A DNA stretch of 64,000 bases from an uncultured Spirochaetales bacterium (GTDB lineage: Bacteria; Spirochaetota; Spirochaetia; Sphaerochaetales; Sphaerochaetaceae). Positions 26,742-35,542 of the stretch are shown here, piece by piece. Made by a program: the position numbers and the translations under genes. Under the pieces are notes generated by a model. The model had not been told where the DNA came from. It did not search any database and saw only the letters and a program-made list of their open reading frames with translations. The stretch's first letter is position 1; each line of letters begins with the position of its first letter. Location of the stretch: contig CASEAG010000038.1 in NCBI GenBank assembly GCA_949285785.1, forward strand, positions 1 through 64,000, in the 5' to 3' direction.

Positions 26742-29578
26742 GATTTCACCTTGCGCTTGCCGTCCTTGTCGAAGTCGACCTTCTGATCGTCCTCATCAAG
26801 GATGACTGGCTCTCCCGCGATGTTGGCGAGCTTGTACGTCACGGTGGTGGAGACGCCAGCCTCCATCTGTGTGACTCCAAGGAGCGACTGGGAGCCCATG
26901 ACAGTATGAGTGTTGTGCGTGATTATTATGAACTGGCTGGTCTGGCTGAAGTCGTCCAGGACGCTGAGGAAGTAGCCGATGTTCTTGTCGTCAAGGGCCG
27001 CATCGATCTCGTCCAGGATGCAGAACGGGCTGGGCTTCACCAGGTATGTGGCGAAAAGCAGGGCGACGGCGGTCATGCTGCGCTCTCCACCGGATAACAG
27101 GGTCAGGCTGATCAGCTTCTTGCCTGGCGGCTGGGCGAAGATGTCGATGCCGCTGGTGAGCACGTTCTCCTCGTCGGCGAGTGTTATCTCGGCACGGCCG
27201 CCGTTGAACAGACGCTTGAACATCGCCTGGAAGTTGTCGCTTATCTGCTTGTAGGTGGACATGAACATCTGGATGCTCTTCTCCTGGATCTCGGAGAGCA
27301 CCTTCTCCAGGTCGGCCTTGGCCTTGTTGAGGTCATCAAGCTGCTTCGTGTAGAAGTCGTAGCGCTCCTTGGCCTCCTTGAAGTCGTCCACGGCCATGTG
27401 GTTGATGTTCGGGCCCAGCGCGGCGATCTGGCTGCGCACCTCGGCAAGCTCGTTCTCGACAAGCTTCTGATCGGGAAGCTCCTTGGACTCGAGCGTCTCG
27501 CCGTATTCGTTCAGACTCCTCGAATACGTGTTGAAGAAGCCTGTGAAGAGCATTCTGATCTGCTCATCGGCCTGGTTGGCCCACAGGTCGCTCTTCTCTA
27601 TCTCGCTTCTAAGCGTATGGATCGTCTCGATCGTCTGGTCCTTGGCCTTCTGCCTGTCCTCGAGCTGGCTGTTGAGGGTCCGGATCTCGCCCATGACCTC
27701 CTGCAGCCTGGTCCTGGCATCGGCGATACGCTCGCCAAGATCGCTCTTCTCCTCCTCGGCCTCGCGGATGCTCCTGTCGGTGTCGGATATCCTGCCTTCA
27801 TAGAAGGCGACCCTTGTCTGGGCATCATCGAGGGAGGCCGTGGTCTCCTCGATGCTGCGTCTGATGTTCTGGGCGATCTGTCTGGCCGAATCCAGGGATG
27901 CCTGCATGGATGCGACCTGGACCTCGATCGTCTTGACAGTCTCGCGAAGTCCGTCGATCTCCTGATTGAGGGTTGCTATGCTCTGGCGACATGCGGCGAT
28001 CCGCGTACGACTGTGCGCGATAGATGCACGGCATGCCTCCTCCTCTTCGGCGATGCTCCTCTTGCGGGTGAGCAGCCCTTCAGGAGCAAGCAGCGAATCT
28101 ATGAACGGCGGTATGGAGCCCTTGTAGTCCTCATAGGCCTTGCGTATCGCCTGGATGGAGTCGGCGATGCTCTGGAAATCAGAATCCAGACGGTCGCGGA
28201 TGTCGGTCCCCTCGGGAAGCGTCCTGTAGAAGGATGCCTTCTCCCCGACACGCCTCAAGAGGACGTCGAGCTTTTGGACGAGAGCCTCCTCGCAGGAGCT
28301 CCGTCTCTGGAACGAGTACTCCTCTCCCATCTTCTCGTCGAGTTCTACGGCGAGGTCCTCGATCACCTTCTTGAGCTCCTCGGAAAGGTCCGATATGCGC
28401 TGCTCGTTGGCGATGATGCTCGCCTCCTCGCCTTCAAGCGTGGCGTTCTCCTGCTCGACATGGGCAAGGTCGTCCTGGATCATCCTCTGGGCATGGGCGA
28501 GCTGTCTGCTGGACTCCTCCAGCAGATCCTCCTTGTCCGCTATGCCCGACTCGTTCTGTTCCAGCTCCAGCCTGTCGCGTTCGATCAGAGCGTTGTATCC
28601 CTCGATCTTCTGGGTGAACTCGTCACGGCTGCGGATGTATTCGCGGTACTGGTCCTCGAGGATCCTGATGCGGTCGTTTCGGCTGTTTATGGCCTCTTCG
28701 TCCTTGGTGATCCGGCTCTGCAGCTCGAACGAGACCCTGTTCTTCTCCCTGACCAGGACCTGCTCCTCCTCGATGCCCTCCCTGAAGCCGTCCAGGGAAG
28801 AGGTGAGCTCCTCGAGACGCCTCTCGTTGCTCGCCTTCTGCTCGGCCCTGACGGCCTTGAGGTTCGTGAAGGTCTGGATCTGTATCGCATGCAGCGTGAC
28901 GTCGAGCTCAAGCTGACGCTTGACGAGGTCGTTGTAAGCCATGGCCTTCTCGGCCTGGTTCTTGAGGGAGTTGTATGTCCTCTTCTCAGCCGAGATGATG
29001 TTCTCGACCTGGGCGATGTTCTCGTTTGTCCTGTCGATCTTCTTCTGGGCCTCATTGCACTCCGCCTTGAAGCGGGAGATGCCGGCCGCCTCCTCGAAGA
29101 TGTAGCGTCTGTCCTCCGGCTTGGATGACAGGATCTGGTCGATCTTCCCCTGTTCGAGGATGGAATAGGCCGACTTGCCGATACCAGTGTCGAAGAAGAG
29201 CTCACGGATGTTCTTCAGAAGGCAGCGCTGCCTGTTGATATAGTATTCGCTCTCGCCGGTACGGAAGACCCGCCTCTTGATCTCGATCTCGGACAGGTCA
29301 GTCTGAAGCTTGTGCTCGCTGTTGTCGATCGTGAGTGCGACCTCAGCGAACTGCAGAGGCTTGCGCGTGTCGGTGCCGTTGAAGATGACGTCCTCCATCC
29401 TGCCGGCTCTCAGCGTCTTGGTGGACTGTTCGCCCAGGACCCATTTGATCGAGTCGACGATGTTGGACTTGCCGCAGCCGTTTGGTCCCAGAAGGCTCGT
29501 GATGCCGTCACTGAAGTCGATATGCGTCTTGTCGGCGAAGCTCTTGAAGCCGTTGATGTCGAGACACTTTAGAAACAA
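26738..29578 (-). CDS. smc: Chromosome segregation protein SMC, short form
   Basis: SMC dimers compact and segregate chromosomes with ScpAB. The N-terminal head has Walker A GPNGCGKSN (31-39) and the Q-loop region. The C-terminal head has the signature LSGGERSMTAVALLFA and Walker B FCILDEIDAALDD. Between them lies ~700 residues of coiled coil. The total is 946 against ~1180 in typical bacteria. The centre (about residues 450-505, with SIPPFIDSLLAPEGLL) is too short for a normal ~150-residue hinge. Several spirochaete SMCs are also short. The TTG start at 29578 has GGAGG at ideal spacing. Confidence 0.92.
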   Translation of the reverse strand: MFLKCLDINGFKSFADKTHIDFSDGITSLLGPNGCGKSNIVDSIKWVLGEQSTKTLRAGRMEDVIFNGTDTRKPLQFAEVALTIDNSEHKLQTDLSEIEIKRRVFRTGESEYYINRQRCLLKNIRELFFDTGIGKSAYSILEQGKIDQILSSKPEDRRYIFEEAAGISRFKAECNEAQKKIDRTNENIAQVENIISAEKRTYNSLKNQAEKAMAYNDLVKRQLELDVTLHAIQIQTFTNLKAVRAEQKASNERRLEELTSSLDGFREGIEEEQVLVREKNRVSFELQSRITKDEEAINSRNDRIRILEDQYREYIRSRDEFTQKIEGYNALIERDRLELEQNESGIADKEDLLEESSRQLAHAQRMIQDDLAHVEQENATLEGEEASIIANEQRISDLSEELKKVIEDLAVELDEKMGEEYSFQRRSSCEEALVQKLDVLLRRVGEKASFYRTLPEGTDIRDRLDSDFQSIADSIQAIRKAYEDYKGSIPPFIDSLLAPEGLLTRKRSIAEEEEACRASIAHSRTRIAACRQSIATLNQEIDGLRETVKTIEVQVASMQASLDSARQIAQNIRRSIEETTASLDDAQTRVAFYEGRISDTDRSIREAEEEKSDLGERIADARTRLQEVMGEIRTLNSQLEDRQKAKDQTIETIHTLRSEIEKSDLWANQADEQIRMLFTGFFNTYSRSLNEYGETLESKELPDQKLVENELAEVRSQIAALGPNINHMAVDDFKEAKERYDFYTKQLDDLNKAKADLEKVLSEIQEKSIQMFMSTYKQISDNFQAMFKRLFNGGRAEITLADEENVLTSGIDIFAQPPGKKLISLTLLSGGERSMTAVALLFATYLVKPSPFCILDEIDAALDDKNIGYFLSVLDDFSQTSQFIIITHNTHTVMGSQSLLGVTQMEAGVSTTVTYKLANIAGEPVILDEDDQKVDFDKDGKRKVKS

Positions 29579-29594
29579 CCCTTCCCTCCTGGAG

Positions 29595-29624
29595 TTGACT
29601 TGGCAGTCCTTGCAAAGATAGCAT
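29595..29624 (+). promoter_or_regulatory. Candidate promoter of rnhB
   Basis: TTGACT (29595-29600), 18 bases and TAGCAT (29619-29624), ending 13 bases before the rnhB ATG. The short leader has only a weak GAGCGG. Confidence 0.45.
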
Positions 29625-29637
29625 TCTTGAGCGGTTT

Positions 29638-30264
29638 ATGGAAGAACAGCTGACACTTTTCGATTTCACCAGAGCGGGTCTCGTGTGCGGTTGCGACGAG
29701 GCGGGTCGCGGACCTCTTGCCGGTCCCGTCTGCATCGCCGCGTGCATCCTTCCCGACGACTTCGACACTTCCCTTCTGGACGACAGCAAGAAGCTGAGCG
29801 AGAAGAGGCGTCTGGCCCTCGAGCCCATGATCAAGGCGAATGCGATAGACTGGTCAATAGTGTTCATCGACCAGGATGAGATAGATTCCATCAACATACT
29901 GGTCGCCACCATGAAGGGTATGGCGATGTGCTATGAGGAGATCGCATCACGCCATCCGATCTCGACGTTCTTCGTGGATGGCAACAGGACGCCCCGGATC
30001 CCCTCGGACCGTGACGCGAACGTCGTCGCCGTGGTCAAAGGCGATTCGAAGATACCGCAGGTGATGGCGGCAAGCATCCTTGCGAAGACCGCACGTGACC
30101 GCTATATGACGGAAATGGATTCACGCTATCCACAGTACGGATTCGCAATCCACAAGGGCTACGGGACAAGGGCGCACATCGAGGCCATCAGACGATTCGG
30201 CCCATGTCCGCTGCACAGGATGACGTTTCTCAGGAGGATACTGCTCACAGAAGAGCGAGAGTGA
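29638..30264 (+). CDS. rnhB: Ribonuclease HII
   Basis: RNase HII removes ribonucleotides and RNA primers from DNA. The catalytic pattern is visible: CGCDEAGRGPLAGPV (Asp and Glu near residues 20-21), VDGNR, KGDSKIPQVMAASILAKTARD and the substrate-specificity Tyr in HKGYGTRAH. Length 208, normal. Its 3' end overlaps that of the convergent zinc transporter gene by 20 bases. Confidence 0.96.
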   Translation: MEEQLTLFDFTRAGLVCGCDEAGRGPLAGPVCIAACILPDDFDTSLLDDSKKLSEKRRLALEPMIKANAIDWSIVFIDQDEIDSINILVATMKGMAMCYEEIASRHPISTFFVDGNRTPRIPSDRDANVVAVVKGDSKIPQVMAASILAKTARDRYMTEMDSRYPQYGFAIHKGYGTRAHIEAIRRFGPCPLHRMTFLRRILLTEERE

Positions 30265-31021
30265 CCCCCATCAGGACCATGCCGAGGATGACGGCATAGG
30301 TGACCAGATGATGGTGTCCGTAGTTCTCCGCCGTCGGCAGCAGCTCGTCGAATGCCAGATAGATCATGATTCCGGCGACAAGCGCATAGACCAGGGCGAA
30401 TGTGAATGGCGTGAAAACACTCTGAAGGAACATGAAACCCACGACTGCACCCAGAGGTTCTGCTATGCCTGAGCCGAGTGCATACAGGAAGGCCCGGGTC
30501 CTGCTTCCGCTTGAATGATAGATCGGGGAGGCGACGGTTATGCCTTCGGGAATGTTGTGAAGAGCTATGGCAATTGCGACCGACACACCGCTGACGGGGT
30601 CGTCCAGGGCGCTCATGAACGAGGCAAGACCCTCGGGAAAGTTGTGAACGGCGATTGCAAGGGCGCTCAGAAGGCCCATCTTCCTCAGCGCCCCGCCCTT
30701 CTGCTCGTGTCCGAACTCATGAGGGTTCTCGTCCTCCGGAACGAGCTTGTCTATGATCGCGATGAGCGCCATGCCGGCGAGAAGGAAGCCAAGCGCCATG
30801 AGTCCTGCCGTCCGCTTCGTGTAGTAGCGGGACAGCGAGTCGATCGCCTCAGGGAGCATCTCCATGAACGAGACATAGACCATGACCCCTGCGGACAGGC
30901 CCAGCGAGAAGCACAGGAAACGGGTGCTGCGCCTGTTCGTGAACAGCGGGACCAGGCCTCCGATTCCGGTGGACAGCCCCGCTGCCAGGGATACGAGAAA
31001 GGCGAAGACAGTGGCGCTCAC
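30245..31021 (-). CDS. zupT: ZIP-family metal (zinc) transporter
   Basis: This protein of 258 residues has eight hydrophobic segments. The binuclear metal site of the ZIP family is in helices 4 and 5: AVHNFPEGLASF and ALHNIPEGITVA. A His-rich loop (HEFGHEQ) precedes it. The GTG start overlaps the stop of the PUR-domain gene (GTGA), so the two are translationally coupled. Predicted to import zinc or other divalent metals across the inner membrane. The exact metal range is inferred. Confidence 0.9.
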   Translation of the reverse strand: MSATVFAFLVSLAAGLSTGIGGLVPLFTNRRSTRFLCFSLGLSAGVMVYVSFMEMLPEAIDSLSRYYTKRTAGLMALGFLLAGMALIAIIDKLVPEDENPHEFGHEQKGGALRKMGLLSALAIAVHNFPEGLASFMSALDDPVSGVSVAIAIALHNIPEGITVASPIYHSSGSRTRAFLYALGSGIAEPLGAVVGFMFLQSVFTPFTFALVYALVAGIMIYLAFDELLPTAENYGHHHLVTYAVILGMVLMGVTLALL

Positions 31022-31284
31022 TCCTCTTCGACCACCTGTCTGCTGGATGTCTTTCTGGCATGCATCTTCAGATAGTCCAGACTCTTCTGCATCTCCTTGA
31101 TGAACTCGCCGATGTCCTCCTGATAGACCAGGACCGACTGTCTGAGGAAGCTTCCACCCTCTGTCGGCTTGCTCTCGACGATATTGAGATACAGGTCTCC
31201 ATACATGTTCTCCTTGACGTTGAAGAAATACGTCCTGTCCTTCCTCACCAGTCTTGAAGAAAACATCTCACCACGCTGTCCCAT
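31018..31284 (-). CDS. PUR-domain nucleic-acid-binding protein (BpuR / DUF3276-like)
   Basis: The 88-residue protein fits a single PUR repeat: GEMFSSRLVRKDRTYFFNVK, then GDLYLNIVESKP, then a C-terminal helix IGEFIKEMQKSLDYLK and an acidic tail. The family is characterised in Borrelia (BpuR), where it binds DNA and RNA and modulates gene expression. ATG 31284 has GGAGG at 7 bases; the frame is open further upstream. A possible promoter, TTGAAT-16-TATTTC, lies at 31305-31332. Confidence 0.82.
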   Translation of the reverse strand: MGQRGEMFSSRLVRKDRTYFFNVKENMYGDLYLNIVESKPTEGGSFLRQSVLVYQEDIGEFIKEMQKSLDYLKMHARKTSSRQVVEEE

Positions 31285-31420
31285 GATAGAACCTCCGCAA
31301 AAATGAAATAGATTTTCCAGATGTGTATTCAACCACTCGCCATGCTTCGTTGTCAACATGCGCTAACTCCTTTGCAGGAAAGGCATTGCGGGAAAAGTTC
31401 AAATCTTTTGCTCCGTTTTA

Positions 31421-31450
31421 TTGACTAAAGTGCGCCATCTCTGCTATTTT
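31421..31450 (+). promoter_or_regulatory. Promoter of tRNA-Gly
   Basis: TTGACT (31421-31426), 18 bases and TATTTT (31445-31450), ending 13 bases before the mature tRNA. Confidence 0.65.
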
Positions 31451-31463
31451 ACACAACGTCATC

Positions 31464-31535
31464 GCGTCTGTCGTATAATGGCTATTACCCCAGCCTTCCA
31501 AGCTGAAGATGCGGGTTCGATTCCCGTCGGACGCT
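31464..31535 (+). tRNA. tRNA-Gly (anticodon TCC)
   Basis: Acceptor stem GCGTCTG pairs with CGGACGC (one G-T). The anticodon loop is CTTCCAA with anticodon TCC, and the T loop has GGTTCGATTCC. Length 72, CCA not encoded. Confidence 0.97.
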
Positions 31536-31552
31536 TCACCCAAGAACGAAAG

Positions 31553-31576
31553 CTCCTTGTCTGCAAGGAGTTTTTT
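31553..31576 (+). terminator. Rho-independent terminator after tRNA-Gly
   Basis: Arms CTCCTTG and CAAGGAG, loop TCTG, then six T. It lies between tRNA-Gly and the Shine-Dalgarno sequence of the next gene; no separate promoter is seen for that gene, so read-through may supply it. Confidence 0.85.
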
Positions 31577-31596
31577 GTTACCCGGAGGTCCAACAC

Positions 31597-32748
31597 ATGA
31601 ACATGCTCGCCGACAGGTACGCCCGTTTCATCGTGCACTCGATGCTTCGCCTGGAAGATGGTGACAGGCTGACGATACACTCGAACGAAGAGACAATCGA
31701 GTTCGCACACAAGGTCGCCCACGAGGCTGCCGACACCACCGGGGTGCCGGTATCGCTTGTATACATCGAGAAGGGCAAGGTCGAATCCGTCGACGAGATT
31801 TCACCGGACTTCCCCGCCAGAAAGGCGGAAGGCGACGTCATGCTCCATCTGGCATCGTTCACCAGCCGGCCATTCGACAGGGACGCCGAGATGGATGCGG
31901 TCAACCTCCAGAACCACAGGCTGCTTGCCGACCCGATATTCCTCGACAGGAGGATTTCGATTCCATACGCGGTCGCATATGTCCCGACCGCGGCATGGGC
32001 CGAGTTCGTCTACGGTCCTGGTTCCACTGTCGACCAGCTGTATCTCGACCTTGCCGACTTCCTGTCGCTTGACGAAGGCATGGATGTGACATCAACGCTT
32101 GAGCGGACTCTCCACCAGCGCGCCACGCTCCTGAATGGAATGGACATCGAAAGGCTGCAATTGAAGAGTCCGACGATGGAACTCGAGTGCTCGCTTGCAA
32201 AGGGGGCCAGGATAGGCACAACCGCCTCCAAACTGTCAGGTGGAAGGTTCTTCTACCCTACATTCCCCTGCGAGGACCTGATATTCCCGATCGACTTCTC
32301 GAAGGCGGAGGGGCATTTGCACACGACCTACCCGTTCCGTTTCTTCGACTCGGTCATCGAAGATGCCGAAATCGAGGTGAAAGGCGGCCGCATCACGCTC
32401 TTCTCCTGTGAAAGGAGCGATTATGTCGAGAAGTACATGAACATCGATGCCAGGTCAGCATCCATCGGCGAGGTCATTCTCTGCGAGAGCCTGACACAGG
32501 CGGCATCCTTCCACCGTGCATTCGGACTGCCGCTTCTCGACAGGATGCGTACAAGCCAGGTCGTCTTCGGAGGCGTGACGCCGGAGATGGTCACCATCAC
32601 GGACGATGACAGGCTCGAGGAGATGGGTCTCAACACGGGATTCGCACGTCTAGAGATCCCTGTCGGAAGCAGAGAGCTCGCCGTCACGGCGATTGCGCGT
32701 GACGGAAGTGTCCATACGATTTTCGAGGATGGTGTCTTCTGTTTATAG
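31597..32748 (+). CDS. M29-type aminopeptidase homologue with lost metal ligands
   Basis: The whole 383-residue chain follows the plan of M29 (AmpS / aminopeptidase T) peptidases: start LADRYARFIVHSMLRLEDGD, YVPTAAWAEFV, LHQRATLLNG, and the final RDGSVHTIFEDGVF. At the active site, two acidic positions remain (E226 in FPCEDLIF for the NIPTEEVFT motif, and E292 in SIGEVIL for LGEVAL). The His in the DENxxxH motif is Gln321 (LLDRMRTSQVVFGG), and the HxD of VHVDFMIGS reads Arg351 and Glu353 (ARLEIPVGS). It is probably not an active two-metal peptidase. GGAGG precedes ATG 31597. Confidence 0.8.
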   Translation: MNMLADRYARFIVHSMLRLEDGDRLTIHSNEETIEFAHKVAHEAADTTGVPVSLVYIEKGKVESVDEISPDFPARKAEGDVMLHLASFTSRPFDRDAEMDAVNLQNHRLLADPIFLDRRISIPYAVAYVPTAAWAEFVYGPGSTVDQLYLDLADFLSLDEGMDVTSTLERTLHQRATLLNGMDIERLQLKSPTMELECSLAKGARIGTTASKLSGGRFFYPTFPCEDLIFPIDFSKAEGHLHTTYPFRFFDSVIEDAEIEVKGGRITLFSCERSDYVEKYMNIDARSASIGEVILCESLTQAASFHRAFGLPLLDRMRTSQVVFGGVTPEMVTITDDDRLEEMGLNTGFARLEIPVGSRELAVTAIARDGSVHTIFEDGVFCL

Positions 32749-33507
32749 GTTGAGCGATGCGATGAGCCTGAGGCCGTTGAGAGTATGCCTCTTGTCCAGA
32801 TGGTCGATTCTTCTGATCAGAGGGGAGATCGTCATGCTCAGGCCGCCGGTGGCCATGACATACACCCTGTGTCCGAGTTCGTCCTCGGTGCGGCGTATGA
32901 TGCTCTCCACCAGCCCGGCATAGCCATACATGATCCCGGCTCTTATCGAATCCTCGCTGTTGCGTCCAAGCACCGATGTCGGGATCTTGAGCTCGACCTG
33001 TGGGAGCTGGGCCGTGGAGCCGAAGAGCGCATTCACGCTGGTCAGAAGACCGGGTACTATCGCAACGCCTTTCACACGTCCCTCCGCATCGACGGTAGAG
33101 AACGTCAGGGCCGTGCCGAAATCGACCGTCATGACCGTTTCGTCGGCTCTTGCATGGTGCGCCCAGGCAAGATTGCACAGCAGGTCGCTTCCAAGCTCCT
33201 GCGGAATCGACTCGCGTACAAGTCCGCTTCTGATGTCATGCGTGACGACAAGGGCCTCCAGGCCGAAGATGCGCTGCATGTCTTTCTGCATGGAACGTGT
33301 CAGATTGGGCACGACGGACGATATGATGACGCTGTCGACCGCACTCACGTCGACGCCCTCGCCTTCGATTAGAGAACGGAATATGACGTAATATTCGTCA
33401 CCTGTCTTCCTCTGGTCCGAGTAGACTCGCCAGATGTGCCTCCATTTCTCCCCGTCATGTATGGCGAGGACTATGTTCGTGTTGCCGATGTCTACGACTG
33501 CAAGCAT
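32743..33507 (-). CDS. coaX: Type III pantothenate kinase
   Basis: CoaX performs the first CoA step, pantothenate to 4'-phosphopantothenate. The ASKHA-fold motifs are visible: VVDIGNTNIVLA (phosphate 1), ELGSDLLCNLAWAH, VDFGTALTFSTV (phosphate 2) and ATGGLS near the C-terminus. The ATG at 33507 starts 5 bases after the ABC-F stop; the upstream frame overlaps that gene. Length 254, normal. Both coaX and coaD are in this window. Confidence 0.94.
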   Translation of the reverse strand: MLAVVDIGNTNIVLAIHDGEKWRHIWRVYSDQRKTGDEYYVIFRSLIEGEGVDVSAVDSVIISSVVPNLTRSMQKDMQRIFGLEALVVTHDIRSGLVRESIPQELGSDLLCNLAWAHHARADETVMTVDFGTALTFSTVDAEGRVKGVAIVPGLLTSVNALFGSTAQLPQVELKIPTSVLGRNSEDSIRAGIMYGYAGLVESIIRRTEDELGHRVYVMATGGLSMTISPLIRRIDHLDKRHTLNGLRLIASLNL

Positions 33508-33511
33508 ATCG

Positions 33512-35149
33512 TCAAAGCAGCACGACGTGGTGCTGTCCCTCATAGGCCTTGTCACGCAGAGCATCGATGCTCTTGTCGTTGATGTAGCTCTCGAACGTGG
33601 TGAAGCGGTCGATCAGGCCGGTCGGAGTGAACTCGATGATCCTGTTGGCGATCGAGTCGACGAACTGGTGGTCATGGCTGTTGAACAGCAGCGTTCCCTT
33701 GAAATTGATCAGACCGTCGTTGAGCGCCTGGATCGCCTCGAGGTCCAGATGGCTGGTCGGCTCGTCGAAGATCATGCAGTTTGCCCCCTCGAGCATCATC
33801 TTTGCAAGAACAACGCGGACCTTCTCGCCTCCGGAAAGGACGCGGCATGCCTTGAGAGCCTCGTCACCTGTGAACAGCATCCTGCCGAGGAAGGAGCGCA
33901 CGAACGTGTCGTCGTCCTCCTTGCTGAACTGCTGCAGATAGTCGGCGATCGACATGTCGGTGTCGAACATGCGTGTGTTGTCCTTGGGGAAGTAGCTCAG
34001 AGATGTCGTGACGCCCCAGGTGTAGCTTCCTTCATCCGGCTCCATCTCGCCGGCAAGGATCTGGAAGAGGACGGTCTTGGCATAGTGGTTCGGACCGACG
34101 AAGGCGACCTTGTCGCCGGGGTTGATCGTGAGGTTGAGCTTGTCGAAGATGACCTGACCGTCGATGGTCTTGCTCAGGTCCTTGATCTCGAGGCAGTTCT
34201 TTCCGATCTCGCGCTCGGGCTTGAAGGCCACATAGGGGAACCTCCTGCTTGAGGGCTTGATGTCATCAAGGGTGAGCTTCTCGATCAGCTTCTTGCGGCT
34301 CGTGGCCTGCTTGGCCTTTGCGACGTTGGAGCTGAAGCGCTGGATGAACTCCTTGAGCTCTGCGATCTTGTCCTCCCTCCTCTTCTTCTCGTCCTTCAGC
34401 TGCTTGGCTGCAAGCTGGCTGGACATGTACCAGAAGTCGTAGTTGCCGACATACAGCTGGATCTTGCCGTAGTCTATGTCACAGATATGAGTACACACGG
34501 TATTGAGGAAGTGTCTGTCATGGCTGACGACGATGACCGTGTTGTTGAAGTCGGCAAGGAAGTCCTCAAGCCAATGGACAGACTCGAGGTCAAGGTGGTT
34601 GGTGGGCTCGTCGAGAAGCAGGATGTCGGGGTTTCCGAAAAGGGCCTGGGCAAGCAGGACACGGACCTTCAGGTTATCCTCGATCTCCTCCATCTTCCTG
34701 TCGTGCAGGTCTGTGGGTATTCCGAGGCCGTCCAGCATCTGGGCAGCCTCGCTTTCAGCCTCCCATCCGCCCATCTCGGCGAACTCGGTCTCAAGCTCTG
34801 CAGCCCTCAGGCCATCCTCCTCGCTGAAATCCGCCTTTGCGTATATCTCGTCCCTCTCCTTCATCACGGAATAGAGCTTGTCATAGCCCATGATGACGGT
34901 CTCGAGGACTCCGTACTTGTTGAACGCGAAGTGGTCCTGTCTGAGTACTGCCATTCTCTCGCCCGGGGTGATGATGACCTCTCCGCTGTCAGCCTCGATC
35001 TCGCCGGAGAGTATCTTCATGAATGTGGACTTGCCTGCCCCATTGGCACCGATGATGCCATAGCAGTTGCCCGGCGTGAACTTGATGTTCACGTCCTTGA
35101 ACAGTACCTGGGTTCCATACGAAAGGGAAATGTTGCTAGCTGTAATCAT
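33512..35149 (-). CDS. ABC-F family ribosome-associated ATPase (YbiT-like)
   Basis: Two ABC domains in one chain (545 residues) are joined by a charged linker (about residues 245-305), without membrane segments. Domain 1 has Walker A GANGAGKST and Walker B ILLLDEPTNHLD, but its signature is degenerate (EEIEDNLKVRVLLAQAL). Domain 2 has signature LSGGEKVRVVLAK and Walker B CMIFDEPTSHLD, but its Walker A reads GPNHYAKT, with Ala for the last Gly. ABC-F proteins act on ribosomes at the E site. The degenerate first signature also occurs in YbiT relatives. GGAGAG precedes ATG 35149. Confidence 0.9.
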   Translation of the reverse strand: MITASNISLSYGTQVLFKDVNIKFTPGNCYGIIGANGAGKSTFMKILSGEIEADSGEVIITPGERMAVLRQDHFAFNKYGVLETVIMGYDKLYSVMKERDEIYAKADFSEEDGLRAAELETEFAEMGGWEAESEAAQMLDGLGIPTDLHDRKMEEIEDNLKVRVLLAQALFGNPDILLLDEPTNHLDLESVHWLEDFLADFNNTVIVVSHDRHFLNTVCTHICDIDYGKIQLYVGNYDFWYMSSQLAAKQLKDEKKRREDKIAELKEFIQRFSSNVAKAKQATSRKKLIEKLTLDDIKPSSRRFPYVAFKPEREIGKNCLEIKDLSKTIDGQVIFDKLNLTINPGDKVAFVGPNHYAKTVLFQILAGEMEPDEGSYTWGVTTSLSYFPKDNTRMFDTDMSIADYLQQFSKEDDDTFVRSFLGRMLFTGDEALKACRVLSGGEKVRVVLAKMMLEGANCMIFDEPTSHLDLEAIQALNDGLINFKGTLLFNSHDHQFVDSIANRIIEFTPTGLIDRFTTFESYINDKSIDALRDKAYEGQHHVVLL

Positions 35150-35165
35150 CAAAACTCTCCAAAGC

Positions 35166-35202
35166 AAAAAAAATGCAGCACAGACCTTGGTTCCTGTGCT
35201 GC
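35166..35202 (-). terminator. Terminator of the tRNA-Gln / tRNA-Glu unit
   Basis: Arms GCAGCACAG and CTGTGCTGC (35175-35183 and 35194-35202), followed on the minus strand by A and eight T. It also stands just before the Shine-Dalgarno sequence of the ABC-F gene. Confidence 0.88.
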
Positions 35203-35210
35203 TCCTCTTT

Positions 35211-35282
35211 TAGTTCCTAGGGGAATCGAACCCCTATTTAGAGACTGAGAATCTCCCGTCCTAACCGTTAGACGAAGGAACC
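35211..35282 (-). tRNA. tRNA-Glu (anticodon CTC)
   Basis: Acceptor stem GGTTCCT pairs with AGGAACT (G1-U72 wobble). The anticodon arm is GGAGA-TTCTCAG-TCTCT with anticodon CTC. The T arm is AGGGG-TTCGATT-CCCCT. Length 72. The CTC isoacceptor fits a genome preferring GAG codons. Confidence 0.94.
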
Positions 35283-35294
35283 ATTGTTTCAGAT

Positions 35295-35365
35295 CTGGGA
35301 TGGAGGGATTCGAACCCCCAAAGGCAGAACCAGAATCTGCAGTGTTACCATTACACTACATCCCA
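35295..35365 (-). tRNA. tRNA-Gln (anticodon CTG)
   Basis: Acceptor stem TGGGATG pairs with CATCCCA, with the U1-A72 pair typical of tRNA-Gln. The anticodon arm is GCAGA-TTCTGGT-TCTGC with anticodon CTG, and the discriminator is G. It is transcribed with tRNA-Glu, 12 bases downstream. Confidence 0.95.
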
Positions 35366-35389
35366 ATCTCTGTTTTCCAGTCCTCAAGT

Positions 35390-35418
35390 AAACTACCTGA
35401 AACGCGCATAAGTGTCAA
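35390..35418 (-). promoter_or_regulatory. Promoter of the tRNA-Gln / tRNA-Glu unit
   Basis: Perfect TTGACA (35413-35418), 17 bases and TAGTTT (35390-35395). The rest of the gap to 35543 is AT-rich without further signals. Confidence 0.7.
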
Positions 35419-35542
35419 CTAGAATTCGCCAAAATTGTGAAAATTCTATCACATTCATTGCAACTCGTTACCAGGCAAGGATTTATTATTAAAATTAAAA
35501 TTACTCCTATCGGTCTGACGATTTAGAACAATCAGATTGATG

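Noticed and set aside
27398-29128. Long plus-strand frame antisense to smc
   Set aside because: A shadow of the coiled-coil codons: Leu/Asp/Val-rich, with no motif and no start signal.
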